From an uncultured Prevotella sp. (lineage in GTDB: Bacteria > Bacteroidota > Bacteroidia > Bacteroidales > Bacteroidaceae), in the NCBI GenBank assembly GCA_900322175.1, contig ONYZ01000052.1:1-33882 (forward strand): a stretch of 33,882 bases of DNA, in the 5' to 3' direction. The number at the start of each line of letters is the position of its first letter. The stretch's first letter is position 1. Both the position numbers and the translations under genes were made by a program. The notes below the pieces were generated by a model. It was not told the DNA's origin. It ran no database searches and saw only the letters and a list, made by a program, of their open reading frames with translations. Positions 6,375 to 15,218 of this stretch are shown here, in pieces.

Positions 6375-7706
6375 TTAGAAATTCAACTCCTTGCCTCTGT
6401 AAAACTCTAACAACGCATGCTGATACAGATTCTCATATCTGGCCTGAACCAGATCCGATTCTGATTTCAGATAGTTGTTCTTTGCCTCGTTAAACTCTGT
6501 GATGGTCGATTTTCCATTCTCGTATTTAGCTTGCATCAGTTCGAAAGCATCCTTCGAACTCTGCACAGCCTCAGCCGAACTTTGAGTCTTGGTCTGTGCA
6601 TTCAGAGCGTTATAATACACCTGCTGAATCTCCTTATATAATGACTTTTTAGTGTTGTCGAGCTGCAACTGCTGAGTCTCCTGATCGATACGGGCATTAC
6701 GCACGCGATTGCGCGTCTGGAAGCGATTGAAGATTGGCACATTAAGATTCAGTCCGATATATTGGCTGAAGTTGTTCTCCAACTGTTTGCCAAATCCGTC
6801 AGCCTTAAAACCAGAGGTAGTATAATAGTTGGTTCCCAGTCCACCACTCAGCGAGAGTGTTGGGTAATGTCCAGCCTGAGCAATCTTGATGCTATGAGCA
6901 GCACCACGCAGTTTCAGTTGCTGTGAAAGTATCTCTGGCTTGATACCTATAGCCTCAGCATAAACCTGATCTGGTGTGGTAAGATTATCAAGTTTTACCA
7001 GATTTTCCAGTTCTGCCAGACTAGGACGAACAATGGTAAAGCCATCAGGGCTAGGCAGTTCTAATAGCTGGGTAAGGCTCAATATAGCCAACTTCAGATT
7101 GTTCTCTGCCTGTGTGGCTGTCAGTCGGCTATTGGCCATTGTTGCCTTCTGCTGAGAGAGTTCTGCCTCGCTTGCCTTGCCATTATTCACAAAGGCCTGC
7201 AGACGGGCCACCTGAGCAGAGTCGATTGAGATCTGTCGACGAGCCACATCAGCAATCTCCATATCATAGAGTATCTGCACATAAGCCTGAGCCACCTGCA
7301 TACGAATATCGTTCTTTGCCTTTTCCAGATCGGCCGTAGCTGCTTCGAGGTTCAGTTTACTCAGCTTTATTTGATTTGGAATCTCAAAGCCAGTAAACAA
7401 TGGAAGACTGGCACCAAGCTGGAACGATGTCGATGATGTATTGGTGTTTGTATAAGTATTCTCAGAGGTAAGTCCTCTACCGAACGAGAAGTTCTGACCT
7501 ACACTTCCACTTACATCAGGCAGTCGTGAATTCTTGGCATTGCTCAGCTGTATCTCCTGCTGGCGACACTGGTTCACCTGCTGCTTTATGCTGATGTTAT
7601 GCTCAATAGCATAGTCGCAGCACTCACGGATGCTCCAAGCCTTCTGCGCACTTACAGTACCTATGCCCAACGAGCCTATTACTATTGATAATATATACTT
7701 TCTCAT
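6375..7706 (-). CDS. TolC-family outer-membrane efflux channel
   Basis: A 443-aa outer-membrane factor. The signal peptide MRKYILSIVIGSLGIGTVSA is followed by two internally similar OEP repeats with long alpha-helical coiled segments (for example AKNDIRMQVAQAYVQILYDME and NTKKSLYKEIQQVYYNALNA) and barrel strands. Length and layout are normal. It is the last gene of the minus-strand export operon and follows the MacA-like adaptor by 6 nt. With the adaptor and the two permeases it would form a MacAB-TolC-like tripartite exporter. Cargo is unknown. It ends at a strong hairpin shared with the GH53 gene. Confidence 0.93.
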   Translation of the reverse strand: MRKYILSIVIGSLGIGTVSAQKAWSIRECCDYAIEHNISIKQQVNQCRQQEIQLSNAKNSRLPDVSGSVGQNFSFGRGLTSENTYTNTNTSSTSFQLGASLPLFTGFEIPNQIKLSKLNLEAATADLEKAKNDIRMQVAQAYVQILYDMEIADVARRQISIDSAQVARLQAFVNNGKASEAELSQQKATMANSRLTATQAENNLKLAILSLTQLLELPSPDGFTIVRPSLAELENLVKLDNLTTPDQVYAEAIGIKPEILSQQLKLRGAAHSIKIAQAGHYPTLSLSGGLGTNYYTTSGFKADGFGKQLENNFSQYIGLNLNVPIFNRFQTRNRVRNARIDQETQQLQLDNTKKSLYKEIQQVYYNALNAQTKTQSSAEAVQSSKDAFELMQAKYENGKSTITEFNEAKNNYLKSESDLVQARYENLYQHALLEFYRGKELNF

Positions 7707-7712
7707 AATCGC

Positions 7713-8825
7713 TTACTTTTCATTGTCATCAGTTACGATCTCAGGACCACGAACCTTATCCTTTGCCGTGATGCCCTTCTTAATCTCGATATTTACACCG
7801 TCAGAGAGACCAGTCTCCACATAGGTACGATTGTAGTTCTTGTCTTTGCCATCGCCATTTATAACATATACAAAAGTACTGTCGCCACTAAACTCGATGG
7901 CACTCTCTGGGATGGTCAGCACCTTGTCGGCCTTGGCTAGTACTATCTCTGCATTGGCGCTATAGCCACTGCGAATCTTTCCACCCTCAGTCAGTTTAAC
8001 AGCAGCCTTAATTTCAAACTGGTTGGCACCATTGCTCTCGATAGCCTTTGGTGAGATATATTCAAGGGCAGCATCAAACTTCAGGTCCTGCAGGGCACCG
8101 ATAGTAATCTTCATGTTCATGCCGTTCACCAGCTGCCCCACCTCAGTCTCATCAATATTTCCACGGAAAATCAGGTTGTTCATATTGGCAACTGTGGCAA
8201 TCGTAGTACCTTCGTTCATGGTGTTCACCTGGATAACAGAGTATCCCACCTTTACAGGTATGTCGAGGATTCTGCCACTGATAGTGCTTCGAATCAGAGT
8301 AGATGAAGCCTTGGCATTCGACTTCGAGAATCCATCGCGCACAACCTGCAGAGCATCCTCAGCAGCCACTTTCTCATGCTTGGCCTGAGCCAACGACACT
8401 TTGATCTTATCAAACTCATCGGCACTCACCAACTTCTGATTGAAGAGGTTCTGCTCGCGCTCAAAGTCGGTCTGGGCCTGCTTCAGATTGATCTCTGCCA
8501 GACGCACACGCATCTCTGCACTCGAGAGCTGTCCCATCTCAGGCACCACCTTTACCTTTGCTATCACGTCGCCGGCATTCACATAGTCGCCAGCCTCCTT
8601 GTAGAGTTCGCTGATGATACCAGAGATCTGTGGCTTGATGTTAACCTCGTTGCGAGGTTCAATCTTACCTGTGATAATGGTGGTTTTCTGGATACTGTCC
8701 AGTTTTGGGGTAAACTCATTGTAAACCACTTCTTTGGGTTGGCTCTTCTGCCACAAGAACACGAATGTTCCGATGAAAATCAGCGCTACGATAGCAGCGA
8801 TAATCAGTTTTGAATAGCGTTTCAT
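7713..8825 (-). CDS. MacA/HlyD-family periplasmic adaptor
   Basis: A 370-aa membrane fusion protein linking an inner-membrane ABC exporter to TolC. An N-terminal membrane anchor (residues 7-25) precedes a split biotinyl-lipoyl domain (GKIEPRNEVNIKPQISGIISELYKEAGDYVNAGDVIAKV). A helical hairpin follows (LAEINLKQAQTDFEREQNLFNQKLVSADEFDKIKVSLAQAKHE), with the second lipoyl half and beta-barrel (ISGRILDIPVKVGYSV) and a membrane-proximal domain behind it. It lies between the second permease gene (42-nt gap holding a heptamer spacer repeat) and the TolC gene. No truncation is visible. Confidence 0.94.
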   Translation of the reverse strand: MKRYSKLIIAAIVALIFIGTFVFLWQKSQPKEVVYNEFTPKLDSIQKTTIITGKIEPRNEVNIKPQISGIISELYKEAGDYVNAGDVIAKVKVVPEMGQLSSAEMRVRLAEINLKQAQTDFEREQNLFNQKLVSADEFDKIKVSLAQAKHEKVAAEDALQVVRDGFSKSNAKASSTLIRSTISGRILDIPVKVGYSVIQVNTMNEGTTIATVANMNNLIFRGNIDETEVGQLVNGMNMKITIGALQDLKFDAALEYISPKAIESNGANQFEIKAAVKLTEGGKIRSGYSANAEIVLAKADKVLTIPESAIEFSGDSTFVYVINGDGKDKNYNRTYVETGLSDGVNIEIKKGITAKDKVRGPEIVTDDNEK

Positions 8826-8828
8826 ATG

Positions 8829-8867
8829 CTTTATTTTTTTAATGTTTAATCCTTAATGTTTAATGTA
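8829..8867 (-). repeat. ATTAAAC/ATTAAAG heptamer spacer, copy 2
   Basis: Minus strand: ACATTAAGGATTAAACATTA followed by an A run, filling the gap between the permease and adaptor genes. It is a diverged copy of the spacers at 4776 and 14194. Confidence 0.6.
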
Positions 8868-10112
8868 TTACTCGTCTCGCATTGCATCTACTGGCTTTAT
8901 GCTCATCGCTCTGGCTGCTGGAGCTAAGCCAGCAAGCACACCCAGTGTACTCACCACTACGGCACAGAATATTGCTGTCCAGAATCCCACTTGGAAGTGG
9001 GTCTCTACTATACCATCCTCTGTATTAGCCAATTCCAGCATCTGCAATATCATCACAGCGAATAGTATTCCACTCATACCCGCCACAAGTGTCAGCACTA
9101 TGCTCTCCGAGATAATCTGCGATAGTATCATCTTGGGTGTAGCACCTATTGCTCTACGGATACCTATCTCTGTAGTGCGTTCCTTCACCGTCACCATCAT
9201 AATGTTTGACACGCCAATGGCACCAGCAAGCAGGGTTCCCAGACCAACCAGCCAGATAAGAACATTCACGCCCTTAAACAGATTGTTGATCATCTGGAAC
9301 ATCAACTCTGTATTGAATACAAACACACCTTGTTCGTCAGTAGGATCTACATAGTGAGCTCTTGCCACGGTTTCGCGTATTCGAGGCGTAACCTTACTCA
9401 TAATAACACCTGGGCGACCTGTAGCAGCGATAATGTCAATTGCATTACCACGATTAAAAACGGCCTGCATCAAGGTGATTGGAATGGTGATACGTTCTTC
9501 TGCACGTCCACCTATCGAGATACCGCCTGAACTATAGTCTACCCCCACCACTTCATAATAGGTAGAATCCACACGAATCTTCTTGCCGCAAGGATCGCCA
9601 CCTTCCCTAAACAGGTCTTTGTATATCTTCTTGCCTATCACGCACACCTTGCGTTGTTCTTTGATATCCATATCGTTCAGATACCTACCGTAGTATATCT
9701 TTGGTTCCATAATCCTAGCCACTTCTGGCACAGAGCCATGCATAGTGGGACTGGTTTTCTGGTCATCATAATATGCAGTTCCTCCACGTCCCATCAGCAT
9801 TGGAGCCACAGCATCCAACTCTGGAACCTTTTGCTTCAGGCGCTCCACATCTTTATATACCATATACCAGCGGCGTCCCTTGCGAAATCCCTTATAGGGT
9901 TTGGAGGTTTGCTCGGCACCAACAATCACTGTATTCTGGGCAAAGCCCTCGAAGTTGCTGTATAGTTTCTCCTTCATACCCTGTCCGCCACCCATCAGGG
10001 CTACGAGCATAAACACACCCCAGAACACACCGAACCCAGTGAGGAACGAACGCGACTTATTACGAGTCAGCGTATCGATTATTTCTCTGTAACTATCAAT
10101 ATCTACTCTCAT
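8868..10112 (-). CDS. MacB-type ABC transporter permease (second of two)
   Basis: A 414-aa FtsX/MacB permease: an N-terminal membrane helix (SFLTGFGVFWGVFMLVALMGGG), a large periplasmic MacB_PCD domain, then three C-terminal helices. The C-terminal part has the family motif GVSNIMMVTVKERTTEIGIRRAIGATPKMILSQI. The start is the ATG at 10110-10112 (MRVDIDSY). A TTG three codons... two codons upstream would overlap the previous stop and is not needed. It lies 2 nt after the stop of the first permease and is a paralogue of it, so the transporter is probably a heterodimer. It lacks a fused ATPase; the cognate ATPase gene in this operon is broken. Confidence 0.93.
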   Translation of the reverse strand: MRVDIDSYREIIDTLTRNKSRSFLTGFGVFWGVFMLVALMGGGQGMKEKLYSNFEGFAQNTVIVGAEQTSKPYKGFRKGRRWYMVYKDVERLKQKVPELDAVAPMLMGRGGTAYYDDQKTSPTMHGSVPEVARIMEPKIYYGRYLNDMDIKEQRKVCVIGKKIYKDLFREGGDPCGKKIRVDSTYYEVVGVDYSSGGISIGGRAEERITIPITLMQAVFNRGNAIDIIAATGRPGVIMSKVTPRIRETVARAHYVDPTDEQGVFVFNTELMFQMINNLFKGVNVLIWLVGLGTLLAGAIGVSNIMMVTVKERTTEIGIRRAIGATPKMILSQIISESIVLTLVAGMSGILFAVMILQMLELANTEDGIVETHFQVGFWTAIFCAVVVSTLGVLAGLAPAARAMSIKPVDAMRDE

Positions 10113-10114
10113 AA

Positions 10115-11371
10115 TCAATCAGCTCTTAATGCCTCAATGGGGCGAATTCTACTTGCTTTATAGGCAGGGATGAGTCCTGCGATAGTACCAGCTATCACCA
10201 TCACCATAGTTGCCTCGATACACACATCCAAGCCCACGGTTGGGTTTACAAACAGTGTTATCTTCTGTACACCCAGATCTGTCACCTCGTGTCCCAGTGT
10301 AGCATCCATATACTCATTGGCGAATATGCCAAACAGCATACCTAAGTATCCAAACAGAGTAGTAATAATCACACTCTCAGTAATAATCAGTCGCAGTATG
10401 CTCCATGGCTTGGCGCCGATAGCCTTACGAATGCCAAACTCATGAGTGCGCTCCTTCACAGTGATGAGCATGATGTTTGATACACCCACGATACCACTTA
10501 GCAATGTGAAGAGGCCGATGACCCATAGGAAAGTGTGGATGATGGCTATACCATCGTTCATCTGCAAGCTCTGTGTATAGTTGTTCCAGATCCAAATAGC
10601 ACGTTTGTCGTCAGGGTGTGCCTGGTGCATACCATTCAGACGTCGACGATAGTCCTTTTCAAATTCATAATTAGCTTTCTCTGTGTCCAACCCGTGGAAT
10701 GTAAACTCAATGCTACCCAGACTGGGGGTGTTAGCACCATAGATACTCTTGATGGCCGAGTAAGACGAATAGGCATTAGCCCAACCCTCGTCACGACCTT
10801 TATAGATGCCCACTACCTTAAACTGGATGTTACCCACCTTCACAAACTTACCCAACAGTGTTTGGTAGTCCTTAGGCTCAAGTTCTTTGGCCTGACTGTC
10901 GGCAAGAACCAGCACCTTGCGTCGCTCCTTCACGTCAATATCGTTGATAAATCGTCCACAAATAAGATGTGTTTTAACGATCTGAGTATGAACTGGGTAA
11001 ACACCTGCTATCTGGATGTTCTTATAATTCTCGCCATAGGTTACTGTACCGCTCATATAGTAGCAGGCTCCAACTTCATCTACATTCTGTGTAAACTCCG
11101 TCTCAGTAGCTTCCTTATCGTGGGCGTTCAGTTGGATATAGCGTCCTTCCTTCATACCCTTGTAGGGTTGCGAAGTACGCCCACCATCCACTTCTATCGA
11201 GTTGGTCAGGTAGTCGCCGCTCATCTTCATCGTAGCATTGATGAGTCCGTTGCCAGCTCCCAGTAGCACGATGATCATAAAGATTCCCCACGCCACAGCA
11301 AATCCTGTGAGCGTAGTGCGAAGCTTATTCCTTCGTGCCGTCTGCCATATTTCTGTTAGTATATCGTGCAT
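10115..11371 (-). CDS. MacB-type ABC transporter permease (first of two)
   Basis: A 418-aa paralogue of the downstream permease with the same layout: N-terminal helix (TTLTGFAVAWGIFMIIVLLGAG), periplasmic domain at about residues 45-280, and three C-terminal helices. The signature is GVSNIMLITVKERTHEFGIRKAIGAKPWSILRLI. It starts at an ATG (11369-11371) 5 nt after the broken ATPase gene, consistent with tight operon organisation. Both permeases are intact, which argues that the ATPase lesion is either recent, an assembly error, or complemented by another ATPase. Confidence 0.93.
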   Translation of the reverse strand: MHDILTEIWQTARRNKLRTTLTGFAVAWGIFMIIVLLGAGNGLINATMKMSGDYLTNSIEVDGGRTSQPYKGMKEGRYIQLNAHDKEATETEFTQNVDEVGACYYMSGTVTYGENYKNIQIAGVYPVHTQIVKTHLICGRFINDIDVKERRKVLVLADSQAKELEPKDYQTLLGKFVKVGNIQFKVVGIYKGRDEGWANAYSSYSAIKSIYGANTPSLGSIEFTFHGLDTEKANYEFEKDYRRRLNGMHQAHPDDKRAIWIWNNYTQSLQMNDGIAIIHTFLWVIGLFTLLSGIVGVSNIMLITVKERTHEFGIRKAIGAKPWSILRLIITESVIITTLFGYLGMLFGIFANEYMDATLGHEVTDLGVQKITLFVNPTVGLDVCIEATMVMVIAGTIAGLIPAYKASRIRPIEALRAD

Positions 11372-11376
11372 AGCTA

Positions 11377-12065
11377 TTACTTCATCATGCCGTTAATACC
11401 GAATGGACTTGCATCGTGGTTCAGGTTCTCTTCTATCTGACCTATGATGCCATCCTTGATGTGTACTATCTTGTTGGTCTCATTGGCCACACCACTCTCG
11501 TGGGTTACCACTACTATGGTCATACCTTCTTCCTGATTCAGCTGCTTGAGCAACTGCATCACCTCCACCGATGTCTTCGAGTCGAGGGCTCCTGTGGGCT
11601 CATCGGCCAGAATAATCTGTGGACGGGTGATGAGTGCTCGGGCTATTGCCACACGCTGTTTCTGTCCTCCCGACAGCTCATTGGGGTAGTGTTCGGCCCA
11701 GTCGGCCAGGCCCAGCTTGTCCAGATACTCCATCGCCATCTGGTGGCGCTTCTTTCTGGATACCCCCTGATAGAATAATGGCAACTCAACGTTTTCCACG
11801 GCGGTTTTGAAAGAGATGAGATTAAACGATTGGCGGCAGCCTTGCGCTCGCTGAGGTTCCAGATGGGCACTCCAGCCAGTTCGTAGGTTCCAGAGTCATA
11901 GTTGTCCAATATGCCGAGAATATTCAGCAGTGTAGATTTGCCTGAGCCCGATGCTCCCATGATGCTGACGAACTCACCCTTTGCGATGTCGAGCGAGATA
12001 CCCTTCAGCACATGAAGCGGCTGGGCACCTTGATAGGTCTTGTTGATGTCTTGTAAATGTATCAT
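11377..12065 (-). pseudogene. MacB-type ABC ATPase, frameshifted by an internal deletion
   Basis: Intact N-terminal part from ATG 12065: MIHLQDINKTYQGAQPLHVL, Walker A GASGSGKST, up to WNLSERKAAANR. The other half continues in a different frame: FNLISFKTAVENVELPLFYQG, ABC signature LSGGQKQR, Walker [12 protein letters not shown] and H-loop VTHE. The junction lies at 11826/11827. In the family about eight residues (roughly L-I-x-F-V-F-Q-S, with the Q-loop glutamine) stand between these parts, so some 25 nt seem to be missing, removing the Q-loop and shifting the frame. No good start codon exists for the distal half. Without repair, the exporter lacks its own motor. An assembly artefact remains possible. 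Confidence 0.88.
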
Positions 12066-12137
12066 TTTCTTTTTTACCTTAGTTTCTTTGACTATTAGTC
12101 GCAAAAAGTTACTGAAAAGTTGCACTAATCACATTAT

Positions 12138-12491
12138 TTAACTTTTCTCCCATGCCGCTGTGATGTCAGAGATTGAGATATCTAATAGCCTCATCTGTCG
12201 GAACAGCTCTGGCAGTCGCTCCTTCATAAACTCCTGCTTGCGAGCCTTCAGTATCTGCTTCTTGGCTCCTGGAGTCACGAAGTAGCCCAGTCCACGCTTG
12301 TTGTAGATTATTTCCTCGCGAGCCAACTGTTCGTAGGCTTTCACTGCGGTATTAGTGTTCACTTCGAGCAGCACGGCATATTCGCGTACTGACGGTATTC
12401 GATCATCGTCTTTGTATACACCCGATAGTATCTCGTCGCACAGGCGATCGGCCATCTGGATGTAGATCGGTTTATCATTTGTGAAAGTCAT
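12138..12491 (-). CDS. GntR-family regulator, YtrA subfamily
   Basis: A 117-aa repressor-type protein. The N-terminal winged helix-turn-helix is clear: KPIYIQMADRLCDEILSGVYKDDDRIPSVREYAVLLEVNTNTAVKAYEQLAREEIIYNKRGLGYFV (residues 7-72). A short helical C-terminal tail of about 45 residues replaces the large effector domain, which marks the YtrA subgroup usually encoded with ABC transporters. It overlaps the upstream membrane gene by 17 nt, so it is translated from the same transcript. It probably binds the inverted repeat at 15086-15109 at the start of this operon and represses it. YtrA-type regulators are often linked to cell-envelope antibiotic stress; the inducer here is unknown. Confidence 0.92.
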   Translation of the reverse strand: MTFTNDKPIYIQMADRLCDEILSGVYKDDDRIPSVREYAVLLEVNTNTAVKAYEQLAREEIIYNKRGLGYFVTPGAKKQILKARKQEFMKERLPELFRQMRLLDISISDITAAWEKS

Positions 12492-13398
12492 AATTTATCC
12501 ACTTGTTAGTTATTAATTCAAATCCCTTGAAGATACGGAACGATATCCAGTAGTTAGCAATTGAGAGTATCGGCAGCACGATGCAGTACACATAGACTAA
12601 AGGACTAATCATGTGCCTATAGTATTTTCCTGCAGCATCTATCCATTCAGAACGGAACGTGTACAGATCGAAATAGTTCATAAACTTTCCAAGCCCAACC
12701 GTGAGGAGAATAAACACCACACTCGAAGCCACAAATGCATATTTACGAAGCAATGTGCCACCTAGTGTATAGAGAGAGTGAATCCAAAGCATAGATGCCA
12801 AGAAGAAAGCCCATCGCATTATACCATACCACGTAGAGATTCCAAAATTAGGAAGGAAACTGTTCCAGAACAAAGGAAGAGCAGAATCGTACCATCGCAC
12901 CCAACTATTTGCATACATTACATCTCCCCAGCGGTTAGTGATATATACCGATTCTGGTTCACCTTCATAACGTGGTGTAAAGCCCATCAGATCTCTACCC
13001 CAGAGAAAAGCCATACGGAGTGTATCGCCGAGAACCATTGCCAGGAATACGCAGAGGATGCAAACCACTGTAGAGTAGACTATCAGCGAGAGGTATTTCT
13101 CTGCATTAGTTGATGGCAACATCATAAACGACTCGCGCTTGCGCTTATCATTGATGCCGGCAACTACCGAACTAATAAGCACCACGCTTGCTATAACAAA
13201 GAGCACCATTCCCATGTCTCCAAAATTACGCAACATCTCGTACGGGCTTTCGTTCAAAGTGCCGAATTTCCAATATAGCATCTCGCACATAAACACCACC
13301 AGCGCAGCCCCTATCGTCCACATCAGTAGCGAGCGGAAGTTGGTGCTCAGCACCCAGCGCAGGGTATTTCCAAATCTATTTATGCTAAAACTATTCAT
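12475..13398 (-). CDS. ABC-2-like membrane protein, 307 aa
   Basis: An integral membrane protein with about six predicted helices (for example around residues 25-42, 62-83, 107-127, 185-205, 219-238 and 268-290). It is a paralogue of the next gene upstream: both start with F-x-I-x-R-F-G-x-x-x-x-W and share the motif ML-P-(S/A)-(S/T)-N-x-E-K-Y-L before a membrane helix, and a second motif LGGT-x-x-R. This suggests a heterodimeric transmembrane part driven by the ATPase at 14234-15049. Substrate is unknown; the arrangement resembles ytr/bcr-type envelope-stress transporters. Its end overlaps the GntR gene. Confidence 0.82.
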   Translation of the reverse strand: MNSFSINRFGNTLRWVLSTNFRSLLMWTIGAALVVFMCEMLYWKFGTLNESPYEMLRNFGDMGMVLFVIASVVLISSVVAGINDKRKRESFMMLPSTNAEKYLSLIVYSTVVCILCVFLAMVLGDTLRMAFLWGRDLMGFTPRYEGEPESVYITNRWGDVMYANSWVRWYDSALPLFWNSFLPNFGISTWYGIMRWAFFLASMLWIHSLYTLGGTLLRKYAFVASSVVFILLTVGLGKFMNYFDLYTFRSEWIDAAGKYYRHMISPLVYVYCIVLPILSIANYWISFRIFKGFELITNKWINYDFHK

Positions 13399-13413
13399 AA
13401 TGCTTTCGATTCT

Positions 13414-14193
13414 TTAAAAGTTTACAAACCTACCAATATTCTGAGTGCGACAGAAGAAGCGGTACGACAACAAGAAGTTTACTAATGCCCATGCCCAGTA
13501 AAAAGCGCAAAACATAGCATAAGTCTCTCCACTGTCTTTATAGTCTAAGTCGCCAGAGTTGGGGAACAGCCACATTTGGACAACACCAATTGCTACGAGA
13601 GTCAATGCAGTAAGCACCCAAGCATATTTGCGAGAACGGAAGAATGTGCCACCTAGAGCAAAGCATGAATTAAGCCAAATGGCCATAGTAACAATCAGTG
13701 CAACATATTTCATCGGGATGGGATCGTGTGGATGGGTTGGCGTAAACATCTCAATAACCCTCGATACAACAAAAATCGTATAGTCATGTCCCATCAGCAT
13801 ATTCACCACATACTGTATCAAGTCGGCACACAAACTGGCAACTATGCCAATGGGTATCAGGATAATCCAACCAGAATAGCGCACCAAATATTTCTCGAAG
13901 TTAGATGCCGGCAAAAGGAGCAGCGCCTGCTTGTCGTGCTTGCCACACAAACTGTAGAACATCGTCGACGGACCAATCAGGAATATTACCAATACAAACA
14001 TCATGGTAGTCGCTGCACAGGGTGAATAGTTTGCTGCACGTCCATTAATATTCACCATACCTGTAGTGAAAAACAGGAACATCAGCAGCTGAATAACAAA
14101 CACCTGCAGGAAAGTTCTCACAAAGTAGCTACGATCATTCCTGAGCGACCACTTGGTCAGTTTTCCGAATCTATGTATATCAAACTGTATCAT
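13414..14193 (-). CDS. ABC-2-like membrane protein, 259 aa
   Basis: A polytopic membrane protein, shorter paralogue of the following gene. It starts MIQFDIHRFGKLTKWSLR and has about six helices. It carries LLLLPASNFEKYLVRYSG and CFALGGTFFRSRKYAW, matching the shared paralogue motifs. It lacks the roughly 50-residue extracytoplasmic loop present in the 307-aa protein. It lies 15 nt upstream of its paralogue and 40 nt downstream of the ATPase gene. Together the three genes encode one ABC transporter. Confidence 0.82.
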   Translation of the reverse strand: MIQFDIHRFGKLTKWSLRNDRSYFVRTFLQVFVIQLLMFLFFTTGMVNINGRAANYSPCAATTMMFVLVIFLIGPSTMFYSLCGKHDKQALLLLPASNFEKYLVRYSGWIILIPIGIVASLCADLIQYVVNMLMGHDYTIFVVSRVIEMFTPTHPHDPIPMKYVALIVTMAIWLNSCFALGGTFFRSRKYAWVLTALTLVAIGVVQMWLFPNSGDLDYKDSGETYAMFCAFYWAWALVNFLLSYRFFCRTQNIGRFVNF

Positions 14194-14232
14194 AAGATTT
14201 AATGTTTAATCTTTAATGTCTAATGTTTAATC
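14194..14232 (-). repeat. ATTAAAC/ATTAAAG heptamer spacer, copy 3
   Basis: Minus strand: ACATTAGACATTAAAGATTA continuing AACATTAAATC, filling the gap between the ATPase and the first membrane gene. It shares a run of about 21 identical bases with the spacer at 4776-4796. Confidence 0.6.
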
Positions 14233-14233
14233 A

Positions 14234-15049
14234 TCAAATCTTTCCCTCGTTTACAGCATTAAACAGAAGTTCCAAATTAACCTGGGTCTCAGGACTATCC
14301 TCACGGCGAGGAGCTATTACAGCATTACCCTGAAGCGAAGGCTCTGCATAGAGTACATCGTCCATCTCGGCAGGTGTGCGATACTCAAATGTGTACTTGT
14401 CCTGAATCTCAGCTACACTTGCATTCAGAAGCAGCTTTTGTGGACTCAAGATGAGGATATGATCCAGCAATGATTCTACATCGTGCACCTGATGGGTAGA
14501 GATGATGAGCGTGCGGTCGCCTGTCATATACTGTGTTACCACCTTGCGGAACTGACTCTTCGATGGGATATCCAGTCCGTTGGTAGGCTCGTCCATCAGC
14601 AGCACCCTGGTATTAGTAGCCAATGCAAAGGCCATAAACACCTTCTTCTTCTGTCCCATCGAGAGGGCATTAAGCTTCAGGTCAGTAGTCAGTTCAAAAT
14701 CCTTCAGGCAACCTTCAAGCACAGTAGTACTGAACAAGGGATAGAAGGGGCGATTGATCTTCACATACTCATCGAGCGACATAGCAGGCAAGTCAAACTC
14801 CTCTGGCACGATGAATATCTCCTGCAGGGTCTCAGGCTTGCGCAGTTTGGTCTCGATGCCATCAAAGTTTACGCTACCCTTCTTAGGGCGCAGCAATCCA
14901 GCTATCAGGTAGAGCAGTGTACTCTTACCTGTACCGTTCTTACCCAACAGACCATAAATATTATCCTGCTTCAGTTCCAGACTGAAATCATCGAATACCA
15001 GGTTCTTACCACCTGCGTACTTAAAACTGATGTTGTTTACTTCGATCAT
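14234..15049 (-). CDS. ABC transporter ATP-binding protein (YtrB-like)
   Basis: A 271-aa nucleotide-binding subunit and the first gene of the minus-strand operon. Walker A is GKNGTGKST (36-44), the signature is LSMGQKKK (Met instead of the usual Gly in the second glycine slot), Walker B LLMDEPTNGLD and the H-loop STHQVHD. The C-terminal 60 residues are not part of the nucleotide-binding fold, as in other exporters of this group. It would energise the two ABC-2-like membrane proteins that follow. Transcription starts at a perfect operator-like palindrome, so this gene and the GntR gene downstream probably form an autoregulated unit. Confidence 0.93.
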   Translation of the reverse strand: MIEVNNISFKYAGGKNLVFDDFSLELKQDNIYGLLGKNGTGKSTLLYLIAGLLRPKKGSVNFDGIETKLRKPETLQEIFIVPEEFDLPAMSLDEYVKINRPFYPLFSTTVLEGCLKDFELTTDLKLNALSMGQKKKVFMAFALATNTRVLLMDEPTNGLDIPSKSQFRKVVTQYMTGDRTLIISTHQVHDVESLLDHILILSPQKLLLNASVAEIQDKYTFEYRTPAEMDDVLYAEPSLQGNAVIAPRREDSPETQVNLELLFNAVNEGKI

Positions 15050-15085
15050 AATGATATAGTTTTAATTGTTAATTACCTGTGTTAT

Positions 15086-15109
15086 AGTGTACCACTTTAA
15101 TAGTACACT
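15086..15109 (-). promoter_or_regulatory. Candidate operator for the GntR/YtrA-type regulator
   Basis: Perfect inverted repeat AGTGTAC-N10-GTACACT. It starts immediately downstream of the -7 box of the ABC operon, so it covers the transcription start, where a bound repressor would block RNA polymerase. I recall AGTGTA...TACACT as the half-sites reported for Bacillus YtrA, with one base more spacing; the match supports the link to the regulator at 12138-12491. Confidence 0.75.
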
Positions 15110-15110
15110 G

Positions 15111-15142
15111 CAAAAGTAGAATAATTATCAATACCCTCCAAG
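15111..15142 (-). promoter_or_regulatory. Promoter of the ABC/GntR/MacAB-TolC-like operon
   Basis: Minus strand CTTG, 20 nt, then TACTTTTG (15111-15118). The predicted leader is about 60 nt and begins inside the operator-like palindrome. Confidence 0.78.
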
Positions 15143-15218
15143 CTTTTAAGCAAAAAACTTCATTTCCTTAACACACTTTAACCCGCCACCCTCGCGCGTA
15201 CATATTTTATAGTCAATG

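Noticed and set aside
12066-12137. Internal promoter before the broken MacB-type ATPase
   Set aside because: TAACTTTTTG is promoter-like but does not match TAnnTTTG spacing, so it is not called as a feature.
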